Assembly (NCBI GenBank): GCA_052145775.1
Contig: JBKQNY010000018.1
Span: forward strand, 1 to 6,404
Length of the DNA stretch: 6,404 nucleotides
Source of the DNA: CAVYPR01 sp052145775
Lineage (GTDB): Bacteria > Actinomycetota > Acidimicrobiia > Acidimicrobiales > RAAP-2
Direction of reading: 5' to 3'
The notes below the pieces were generated by a model that was given only the letters and a program-made list of their open reading frames with translations, was not told where the DNA came from and did no database searches. The position numbers and the translations under genes were made by a program. Positions within the stretch are counted from its first letter, which is position 1; the number at the start of each line of letters is the position of its first letter. Positions 1 through 6,404 of the stretch are shown here, piece by piece.

Positions 1-2009
1 GCCCCGAACTTGGTGACGTTGACCACCTTGCCCTGGTAGACGGCGCCCACGTCGGCCGTGGGCGGGTCGAGGATGAGCGAGATCCTCCGCCGTGCCTCCT
101 CGACCGCCGAGGAGTCCTTGGCCCCGAAGGTGACCGTGCCCACCATGCCGTCGTCGTCGACGGCGATGTCGGCCCCGGTCTCCTGCTGCAGCGTGTTGAT
201 GACCTTGCCCTTGGGCCCGATCACCTCGCCGATCTTGTCGATGGGGATCTCCATCGAGACGATCTTGGGGGCGCTGGCCGCCACCTCGGTCCGCGGCTCG
301 GCGATGGCCCCGCGCATCACGTCCAGGATCTTGAGGCGGGCCTCCTTGGCCTGGAGGAGGGCCTGGGCGAGCACGTCGGCCGGGAGGCCGTCGATCTTGG
401 TGTCGAGCTGGAGGGCGGTCACGGCCTCGGCGGTCCCGGCCACCTTGAAGTCCATGTCCCCGAAGGCGTCCTCGGCGCCCAGGATGTCGGTCAAGGTGAC
501 GTACCGGCCGCCGTCGTAGACGAGTCCCATGGCGATGCCGGCCACCGGCGCCTTGATGGGCACCCCGGCCGCCATGAGCGACAGCGTCGACCCGCAGACC
601 GAGGCCATCGAGGTCGAGCCGTTGGAGGCCAGCACGTCGGAGACGAGCCGCAGCGCGTAGGGGAACTCCTCCTTGGGGGGCACCACCGGCAGTAGCGCCC
701 GCTCCGCCAGGAGGCCGTGGCCGATCTCGCGGCGCTTGGGGCCCCGCATGAAGCCGGTCTCGCCGGTGGAGAACGGCGGGAAGTTGTAGTGGTGCATGTA
801 GCGCTTCGACTCGTCGGGGCTGATCGTGTCGAGCATCTGGTCCATCCGGGGCATGCCCAGGGTGGTGACGTTGAGGACCTGGGTCTCGCCGCGCTGGAAG
901 AGGGCCGAGCCGTGGGCCGTCGGGAAGAGGTCGATCTCGGCCGACAGCGGCCGGATGTCGGCCGTGCCCCGGCCGTCGATGCGGACCCCGTCGCTCACGA
1001 TGCGGGCCCGCACCAGCTTCTTGGTGAGCGAGCGCACGGCCGCCTTGATCTCGCGCTCGCGGCCCTCGAACTCGCCCGAGAGCTCGGCCATGATCTCGGC
1101 GGTGGCCTTGTCGCTGGCCTCGTTGCGGCTGGCCTTGTCGGCGATGCGGTTGGCGGCGGCCACCCTCTCGGTGCCGACCGCCTCGACCCGGGCGAAGACG
1201 TCGTCGCCGTAGTCCGAGAAGGTGGAGAACTCGATCGTCGCGATGGCGCCCTTCTCGGCCACCACCGCCTCGACCAGGCGCCGCTGGAGGTTGATCGACT
1301 CGCGGATCCAGGTCTTGGCCGCCTCGAGACCCTCGGCCAGCACCTCCTCGGTGACCTTGGGGGCGCCGTCCTCGTAGTAGGCCCACGACCGCTCGGTGCC
1401 GCCGGCCTCGACCATCATGATGGCCACCTCGGCCTGCTCGTCGTCGGAGAGGGCCCGCCCGGCCACCACCAGCTCGAAGGTGGACTCGTCGCCCTCCTGG
1501 TAGGTGGGGTGGGGGATCCAGGTCCCCTCGGTGGAGTAGGCGATGCGCACGGCGCCGATCGGTCCCTCGAAGGGGATGCCCGAGAGCATGAGGGCGGCCG
1601 AGGCCGCGTTGATGGCCAGCACGTCGTGGGGGTTCACCTGGTCGGCCCCGAAGATGGTCCCGACGATGTGGACCTCGTTGCGGAAGCCCGAGGGGAACGA
1701 CGGCCGCAGCGGGCGGTCGATCAGCCGGCAGGTCAAGATGGCCTGGTCGGACGCCTTGCCCTCCCGGCGGAAGAACGAGCCGGGGATCTTGCCGGCGGCA
1801 TAGGCGCGCTCTTCGATGTCGACGGTGAGGGGGAAGAAGTCCGTCCCCTCCTTGACCGAGCGGGCCGCGGTGGCCGTGGCCAGGAGGACGGTGTCCCCGA
1901 TCCGGGCCAACACGGCGCCGTCGGCCAGCTGGGCCAGCTTGCCGGTCTCGAGGGACATGGTTCGGTCGGTGCCGCTGATCGGCGCCGACACTGCGATGGC
2001 GTCAGCCAT
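1..2009 (-). CDS. pnp: Polyribonucleotide nucleotidyltransferase (PNPase), 3' end beyond the window
   Basis: PNPase is a phosphorolytic 3'-to-5' exoribonuclease that releases nucleoside diphosphates from RNA and can run in reverse to add tails; it acts in the cytoplasm as a trimer. The 669 visible codons are open throughout. The first RNase PH domain carries FFRREGKASDQAILTCRLID (about residues 79-100). The second begins near residue 342 with RIDGRG and carries RGETQ and SNGSTSMASVCGSTL. The catalytic segment GAEDAFGDMDFK is intact: D514, D520 and K522 align with E. coli D486, D492 and K494. The KH domain has GEVIGPKGK at 594-602. The S1 domain has only just begun (GKVVNVTKFG) when the window ends; by family length I expect some 60-90 residues more. 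The ATG at 2009 is chosen because AAGGAG lies four bases upstream and the N-terminus fits the family. The gene follows rpsO, as in many bacteria. Confidence 0.97.
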   Translation of the reverse strand, partial: MADAIAVSAPISGTDRTMSLETGKLAQLADGAVLARIGDTVLLATATAARSVKEGTDFFPLTVDIEERAYAAGKIPGSFFRREGKASDQAILTCRLIDRPLRPSFPSGFRNEVHIVGTIFGADQVNPHDVLAINAASAALMLSGIPFEGPIGAVRIAYSTEGTWIPHPTYQEGDESTFELVVAGRALSDDEQAEVAIMMVEAGGTERSWAYYEDGAPKVTEEVLAEGLEAAKTWIRESINLQRRLVEAVVAEKGAIATIEFSTFSDYGDDVFARVEAVGTERVAAANRIADKASRNEASDKATAEIMAELSGEFEGREREIKAAVRSLTKKLVRARIVSDGVRIDGRGTADIRPLSAEIDLFPTAHGSALFQRGETQVLNVTTLGMPRMDQMLDTISPDESKRYMHHYNFPPFSTGETGFMRGPKRREIGHGLLAERALLPVVPPKEEFPYALRLVSDVLASNGSTSMASVCGSTLSLMAAGVPIKAPVAGIAMGLVYDGGRYVTLTDILGAEDAFGDMDFKVAGTAEAVTALQLDTKIDGLPADVLAQALLQAKEARLKILDVMRGAIAEPRTEVAASAPKIVSMEIPIDKIGEVIGPKGKVINTLQQETGADIAVDDDGMVGTVTFGAKDSSAVEEARRRISLILDPPTADVGAVYQGKVVNVTKFG

Positions 2010-2013
2010 GGTG

Positions 2014-2019
2014 CTCCTT
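2014..2019 (-). promoter_or_regulatory. Shine-Dalgarno site of pnp
   Basis: AAGGAG on the minus strand, separated from the pnp ATG by CACC. It is the clearest ribosome binding site in the window and fixes the pnp start. The spacing is a little short but within the working range. Confidence 0.8.
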
Positions 2020-2055
2020 GGTGTCTGGGGGCACCCGGAGCCGGTTCCCAGTGGT

Positions 2056-2078
2056 CGACCACCTCGTTGAGGTGACCG
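2056..2078 (-). other. Stem-loop in the pnp leader, overlapping a 12-bp palindrome
   Basis: On the minus strand CACCTC and GAGGTG (2074-2069 and 2065-2060) pair around an AAC loop. Two G-U and two G-C pairs extend the stem to about ten pairs reaching 2078 and 2056. The 12-base perfect palindrome GTGGTCGACCAC (2051-2062) shares bases with the 3' arm, so the two pairings exclude each other. The element lies about 50 nt upstream of the pnp start. Its presence is read directly from the sequence; a role in pnp control is inference. Confidence 0.45.
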
Positions 2079-2122
2079 GCGACTGGCAGCCGACCTTCCG
2101 GCGTGCCCGTCTGGCAATGCGA

Positions 2123-2147
2123 CCGCCCGGCCGATCCGGCCGGGCGG
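2123..2147 (-). other. Strong 11-bp perfect hairpin between rpsO and pnp
   Basis: The arms CCGCCCGGCCG and CGGCCGGGCGG are perfect complements around a three-base loop, starting about 20 nt after the rpsO stop. In the transcribed (minus) direction no U-run follows; the next bases are TCGCATTGCC. It therefore does not look like a complete intrinsic terminator. Hairpins in the rpsO-pnp spacer of E. coli and Streptomyces are RNase III processing sites involved in PNPase autocontrol, and in E. coli a terminator lies there too. By position this is the likely counterpart: a processing or stability element, or a partial attenuator, separating the two messages. The stem is shorter than a typical RNase III substrate. 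Confidence 0.6.
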
Positions 2148-2167
2148 AGGTCCTTTCTCTTACGTTG

Positions 2168-2425
2168 TCAGCGGCGGATGCCGAGGCGGCCGATGATGGC
2201 GCGGTAGCGCTCGACGTCGTTGTCGCGCACGTAGTCCAGCAGGCGCCGCCGGCGCCCGATGATCTTCATCAGCCCCCGGCGGGTGTGGTGATCGCCCTGG
2301 TGGGTCTTTAGGTGCTCGGTGAGCGACGTGATCCGGTCGGTCAGCAGCGCGATCTGGACCTCGGACGAGCCGGTGTCGGTGTCGTGCAGCCGGTGCTCGG
2401 TGATGATGGCCTGCTTCTCGGGCAT
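2168..2425 (-). CDS. rpsO: 30S ribosomal protein S15
   Basis: S15 is a primary 16S rRNA-binding protein that binds the h20/h21/h22 junction in the central domain and nucleates platform assembly. The 85-residue protein shows the whole family pattern: DTGSSEVQIALLT (17-29), LTEHLKTH (35-42), DHHTRRGL (45-52), GRRRRLLDYV and the terminal GRLGIRR. It is about four residues shorter than the usual 89, the difference lying at the N-terminus. The start is well bounded because an in-frame TAG directly precedes the ATG. H38, D45 and T48 align with E. coli H41, D48 and S51, which contact the G-U/G-C motif of 16S; the Ser is replaced by Thr. The gene sits between ribF and pnp with long structured spacers on both sides, suggesting its own promoter and leader-level control. 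Confidence 0.97.
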   Translation of the reverse strand: MPEKQAIITEHRLHDTDTGSSEVQIALLTDRITSLTEHLKTHQGDHHTRRGLMKIIGRRRRLLDYVRDNDVERYRAIIGRLGIRR

Positions 2426-2433
2426 CTACGGGG

Positions 2434-2448
2434 CAACCTTCACGGTCG
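2434..2448 (-). promoter_or_regulatory. Weak Shine-Dalgarno of rpsO inside a small hairpin
   Basis: On the minus strand CGACC pairs with GGUUG around the loop GUGAA (five pairs, one G-U). The only Shine-Dalgarno-like bases in front of rpsO, GAAGG, span the loop and the 3' arm, ending about 11 nt before the ATG. The fold would partly hide the ribosome site. S15 represses its own translation in several bacteria by binding its leader, so this could be the switch region. Function is inferred. Confidence 0.4.
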
Positions 2449-2554
2449 GGGGCCGGTGGGACTCTGGAAGTGCCCGGGGGCGGCGCCCAGCGGGCTCCCC
2501 GCACACCGGGCGGGGCCGGAGCGTCGCCCCGGCGATCGGGGACGTGCCCCGAGC
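2449..2554 (-). other. GC-rich structured 5' leader of rpsO
   Basis: Between the candidate promoter and the rpsO start the minus strand can form several local stems. TCGGGG/CCCCGA closes a five-base loop at 2536-2552. GCGGG/CCCGC closes a GAG loop further on. GGG-ACU/AGU-CCC with one bulged C occupies 2458-2475. Alternative pairings compete, as expected for a region this rich in G and C. No open reading frame is supported here. The length and position fit an autoregulatory ribosomal-protein leader, but I cannot match it by eye to a described S15-binding fold. Confidence 0.4.
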
Positions 2555-2560
2555 ACGCAG

Positions 2561-2569
2561 ATGGTAGCA
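2561..2569 (-). promoter_or_regulatory. Candidate extended -10 promoter for rpsO-pnp
   Basis: TGCTACCAT on the minus strand fits the extended -10 pattern TGnTAnnnT common in actinobacteria. The hexamer 17 bases upstream (GGGCAC) does not resemble TTGACA, so recognition would rest on the extended -10. A transcript would start near 2554, about 40 nt past the ribF stop, leaving a leader of roughly 130 nt before rpsO. Studied rpsO genes usually have their own promoter at this place. A 12-bp palindrome, GCCCGATCGGGC (2586-2597), lies just upstream. Confidence 0.45.
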
Positions 2570-2602
2570 GGTGGGGGGCGCCGGTGCCCGATCGGGCCCT
2601 GG

Positions 2603-3568
2603 TCAGGTCCCCGGGTCCGGTCGGTCCCCGCCGAGCACGGCCCGGGCCTGCGCCACGTCGCGGTGCATCTGGTCGACGAGGTCCGAGACCCGTTCGAAGC
2701 GCACCTCCCCCCGCAGCCGCTCGACGAAGGAGACCCGGCCCTCCTCGCCGTAGAGGTCGGCGTCGAAGTCCAGGATGTACGCCTCGACCAGGGGGGCGGG
2801 GGGGTCGTCGGCGGCGTCGTAGAAGGTGGGGCGCCGCCCCACCGAGATGGCCGCGGGGTGGGTGGTCCCGTCGGGCCTCGTGTACCACCCGACGTAGCTC
2901 CCGATGCCGGGCAGGGCGATCCCGGACGGCACCGCCACGTTGGCCGTGGGGAACCCGAGCTCGGCCCGGCCCCTCCCGTCGCCGTGGACCACGGGCCCGC
3001 GCACCTGGTGGGGCCGGCCCAGGAGCGCCGCGGCCCCGGCCGCGTCCCCCTCGGCCACCAGGGTCCGGATGCGGGTGGAGGAGATGGCGGCGTCGCCCCG
3101 GGCCGCCAGGTCGACGCCCTCGACCTCGAAGCCGTCGGCCGCCCCCAGCTCGGTGAGGAGGGCCACGTTGCCCTTGCGGCCGTGGCCGAAGTGGAAGTCG
3201 ACCCCGACGACCACCAGCCGGGCCCCCAGGTCCCCCACCAGCACCTCGGAGACGAACTCCTCGGGCGTCTCGTCGGCCCGGTCCCGGTCGAAGGGGACCA
3301 CCAGCACCAGGTCGACCCCGCACTCCTCCAGCAGCTCGAGCTTCTGGTCGAGGTCGGTCAGCAGTGGGGGGGCCGACTCGGGGCGCACCACGGTGGCCGG
3401 GTGGCGGTCGAAGGTGACCACGGCGTCGCGCAGCCCGCGCTCGGCGGCGCGCTCCGCCAGCTGCGAGAGGAGGTGCCGGTGGCCGAGGTGGACGCCGTCG
3501 TAGGCGCCGATGGTCACGGCGGTCCCCCCGTCCGGCGGGCTCGACTGGTCGGGCCGGAGGACCTGCAT
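2603..3568 (-). CDS. ribF: Bifunctional riboflavin kinase / FAD synthetase
   Basis: RibF phosphorylates riboflavin to FMN and then adenylylates FMN to FAD, using ATP, in the cytoplasm. The 321-residue protein has both modules. The N-terminal FMN adenylyltransferase shows TIGAYDGVHLGH (19-30), GVDFHFGHGRKGN (about 119-131) and SSTRIR (163-168). The C-terminal riboflavin kinase shows LGFPTAN (204-210), VGRRPTF and VEAYILDFDADLYGE, with E262 at the position of the family's catalytic Glu. Start choice: the frame is also open from a GTG at 3610 that shares one base with the truB stop, but its first 14 residues (GGRGTGRRLSSQA) look unlike RibF. The ATG at 3568 gives MQVLRP, similar to actinobacterial homologues that begin MQ. 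Neither start has a Shine-Dalgarno. The gene follows truB and ends before the rpsO leader. Confidence 0.95.
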   Translation of the reverse strand: MQVLRPDQSSPPDGGTAVTIGAYDGVHLGHRHLLSQLAERAAERGLRDAVVTFDRHPATVVRPESAPPLLTDLDQKLELLEECGVDLVLVVPFDRDRADETPEEFVSEVLVGDLGARLVVVGVDFHFGHGRKGNVALLTELGAADGFEVEGVDLAARGDAAISSTRIRTLVAEGDAAGAAALLGRPHQVRGPVVHGDGRGRAELGFPTANVAVPSGIALPGIGSYVGWYTRPDGTTHPAAISVGRRPTFYDAADDPPAPLVEAYILDFDADLYGEEGRVSFVERLRGEVRFERVSDLVDQMHRDVAQARAVLGGDRPDPGT

Positions 3569-3576
3569 CGCTTGGG

Positions 3577-3582
3577 AGGATA
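3577..3582 (-). promoter_or_regulatory. Possible -10 element for a leaderless ribF transcript
   Basis: TATCCT on the minus strand matches the actinobacterial TAnnnT -10 pattern and lies eight bases before the ribF ATG. Transcription from it would start at or within a base or two of the A of ATG. That would explain why the ATG has no Shine-Dalgarno. No TTGACA-like -35 is visible upstream. A short AT-containing hexamer can occur by chance, so this is a weak call. Confidence 0.3.
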
Positions 3583-3609
3583 GACGGCGGCCGGTGCCCC
3601 GCCCGCCCA

Positions 3610-4497
3610 CTACGCGCCGAGCACCACCGCCGGCCGCAGGCGGTCGGTGTCGGTTGCCTCGTAGACGGCAAGCAGCCGCCCGCCCCCGTCGAGGAGGGCG
3701 AAGGGGCCGGGGCCGGAGGCCCCCAGCGGGACGCGGTCCACGGGCAGGCCGTGGCCCACCAACCGGGCCACCTCCTCGGTGACGCCGAGGGCCTCGAGGT
3801 CGCGCAACGCCTCGACCGGGGTGAGCAGGTCGCCGGGACCGAGGTCCGCCAACAGGTGCGCCTCGGCCTCGGTGAACGAGCCCACCGCCGTCCGCCGCAG
3901 GTTGCGCAGGTGGGCCCCGCCACCGAGGAGGGTCCCCAGGTCGGCGGCGAGCACGCGCACGAACGTTCCCGACGAGCAGGTGACGGCGAGCGAGAAGACC
4001 CCGGGCACGTCGGTTGCCGCGAGGTCGAACCGCTGCACGGTGACCGGCCGGGGCGCCCGCTCGACCTCGACACCCTCGCGGGCGAGCGCGTGGAGCCGGC
4101 GCCCGTCCACCTTCACCGCCGAGACCATCGGGGGGACCTGCTCGATCTCGCCGGTCAGCTCGGCGGCGGCGGCCCGCGCCTGGTCAAGCGTGACCCCGGT
4201 CATGTCCCAGGTGCCAATGACCTCGCCCGAGGCGTCGAGGGTGTGGGTTGCCGTCCCGAGCACCACCTCGCCGATGTAGGTCTTCTCACACGCGGTGAGG
4301 AACCGCAGGAGCCGGGTGGCCCGGCCCATCCCCACCAAAAGGACGCCGGTGGCGTCGGGGTCCAGGGTGCCGGCGTGGCCCACCCGACGCTGGCCGAACA
4401 CCTTGCGCACCCGCGCCACCACGTCGTGGGAGGTCCACCCGGCCTCCTTGTCCACCACCACCAGGCCGGTGCGGTCGGAGGCCGAGGACCGGCTCAC
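3610..4497 (-). CDS. truB: tRNA pseudouridine-55 synthase
   Basis: TruB converts uridine 55 of the T-loop of most tRNAs to pseudouridine and acts as a tRNA chaperone. The 295 residues match the bacterial family. GLVVVDKEAGWTSHDVV opens the fold. GHAGTLDPDATGVL (40-53) holds the catalytic Asp, D46. KTYIGE carries Y74, equivalent to the Tyr that packs in the active site. PPMVSAVKVDG (122-132) is typical, and SSGTFVRVLAADLG includes R181, the family's conserved Arg. A C-terminal segment from about residue 235 is consistent with a small PUA-like domain. The GTG start overlaps the rbfA stop as GTGA, with GGGGGA a few bases upstream, so translation is probably coupled to rbfA. The TAG stop overlaps a possible GTG start of ribF by one base. 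Confidence 0.96.
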   Translation of the reverse strand: MSRSSASDRTGLVVVDKEAGWTSHDVVARVRKVFGQRRVGHAGTLDPDATGVLLVGMGRATRLLRFLTACEKTYIGEVVLGTATHTLDASGEVIGTWDMTGVTLDQARAAAAELTGEIEQVPPMVSAVKVDGRRLHALAREGVEVERAPRPVTVQRFDLAATDVPGVFSLAVTCSSGTFVRVLAADLGTLLGGGAHLRNLRRTAVGSFTEAEAHLLADLGPGDLLTPVEALRDLEALGVTEEVARLVGHGLPVDRVPLGASGPGPFALLDGGGRLLAVYEATDTDRLRPAVVLGA

Positions 4498-4910
4498 CCC
4501 ACGTCCCCCGCGCCGGGGCCCTCCCGCCCGCCGCCCTCGGCGTGCAGGCGGCGCAGCACCTCCTCCACCCGCTGGCCGGCCTCGACGGCCGGGTCCGGGG
4601 AGAAGGAGAGGCGCGGGGTGCGCTTCATGCGCACCTGGCGCCCGACCGCCCGCTGGAGCTGTGCCCTGCGCTCCTCGAGGGCCTCGGCGGCGTCGTCCGA
4701 GAGCGTCCCCACGTAGATCTCGGCGTGGCGAAGGTCGGCCGAGGTGTCTACCGAGGTGACGGTGACCAGGCGCAGCCGCTCGTCGGCGTCGGCCAGCCGC
4801 TCGAGTTCCTCGGCCACCACCTGGCGGAGTACCTCGTTCACCCGCAGGGCGCGTGGGTAGGGTGCCGCCCCGCCGGCGGCCCGGGCCCCGTGGTGGCGTC
4901 CGCTAGCCAT
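4494..4910 (-). CDS. rbfA: 30S ribosome-binding factor A
   Basis: RbfA is a small KH-type protein that binds immature 30S subunits and helps 16S 5'-end processing and cold adaptation. In this 138-residue protein the core begins at about YPRALRVNEVLRQVVAEEL (18-36). It continues with SVDTSADLRHAEIYV (53-67), the AVG kink at 88-90 typical of the RbfA KH fold, and RMKRTPRLSFSPD. About 17 Gly/Ala/His-rich residues precede the core and a Gly-rich acidic tail follows; both ends vary in the family. The ATG at 4910 lies 18 nt after the infB stop with only a G-rich stretch, not a clear Shine-Dalgarno, so re-initiation by ribosomes finishing infB is likely. The last bases overlap truB. Confidence 0.95.
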   Translation of the reverse strand: MASGRHHGARAAGGAAPYPRALRVNEVLRQVVAEELERLADADERLRLVTVTSVDTSADLRHAEIYVGTLSDDAAEALEERRAQLQRAVGRQVRMKRTPRLSFSPDPAVEAGQRVEEVLRRLHAEGGGREGPGAGDVG

Positions 4911-4928
4911 CGCCCCGCCGTCCGGCCC

Positions 4929-6404
<1,476 letters not shown>

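Noticed and set aside
717..2075. A 452-codon plus-strand open frame antisense to pnp
   Set aside because: Its translation is low-complexity Gly/Asp/Leu/Arg/Val with no family resemblance. Pnp, with intact catalytic motifs, occupies the other strand. Long antisense frames are expected at this GC content.
2112..2117. TTGCCA on the minus strand as a -35 of a pnp promoter
   Set aside because: It matches five of six consensus bases, but no TAnnnT hexamer occurs 15-19 bases downstream.
2123..2160. Intrinsic terminator at the 11-bp hairpin
   Set aside because: No T-run follows in the minus direction. In the plus direction the following TCCTTTCTCTTA is only weakly T-rich, and no plus-strand gene exists to terminate.
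2586..2597. Palindrome GCCCGATCGGGC after ribF as an operator or terminator
   Set aside because: Twelve-base GC-rich palindromes are expected by chance here. There is no U-run, and nothing links it to a known regulator; it is mentioned only as part of the promoter surroundings.
2312..3583. A 423-codon plus-strand open frame antisense to rpsO and ribF
   Set aside because: It spans two recognisable genes and their spacer on the opposite strand, and its composition is that of a GC-rich shadow frame.
2160..4073. A 637-codon minus-strand open frame across truB, ribF and rpsO
   Set aside because: It is a different frame of the same strand, dominated by Arg, Pro and Gly, and it contradicts three well-conserved genes.

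Overview
The window is a stretch of a high-GC chromosome (roughly 70% G+C by eye), and every gene I can support lies on the minus strand. Read in the direction of transcription, from high to low coordinate, the order is infB (partial) - rbfA - truB - ribF - rpsO - pnp (partial). This is a widespread bacterial cluster for translation initiation, ribosome maturation and RNA turnover. High GC, GTG starts and actinobacterial-style protein sequences point to Actinomycetota. The compact rbfA-truB junction differs from the mycobacterial arrangement, so a deep-branching class such as Acidimicrobiia is possible, but that placement is a guess.

Layout: infB runs in from beyond the right edge and stops at 4929. 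It is followed after 18 nt by rbfA (4910-4494). The rbfA stop overlaps the truB GTG start in a four-base GTGA, and truB ends at 3610. ribF follows, most likely from an ATG at 3568; a GTG at 3610 overlapping the truB stop is the alternative. ribF ends at 2603. A 177-nt gap then holds a candidate extended -10 promoter and a GC-rich, hairpin-rich leader for rpsO (2425-2168). A second gap of 158 nt, with an 11-bp perfect hairpin and a second stem-loop, precedes pnp, which starts at 2009 behind a good Shine-Dalgarno and runs off the left edge inside its S1 domain.

How the genes fit together: IF2 delivers initiator tRNA and joins subunits. RbfA matures the 30S subunit, TruB makes pseudouridine 55 in tRNA, and S15 is a primary 16S-binding protein. 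PNPase degrades RNA and in studied bacteria controls its own rpsO-pnp message. RibF, which makes FMN and FAD, is a metabolic enzyme that commonly sits in this cluster.

I found no mobile element, CRISPR array, tRNA, rRNA or undescribed system. The points worth a second look are local. IF2 has Gly in place of the near-invariant Asp of the G3 (DTPGH) motif. The two intergenic regions around rpsO carry RNA structures that look regulatory. A possible leaderless promoter lies directly in front of the ribF ATG.
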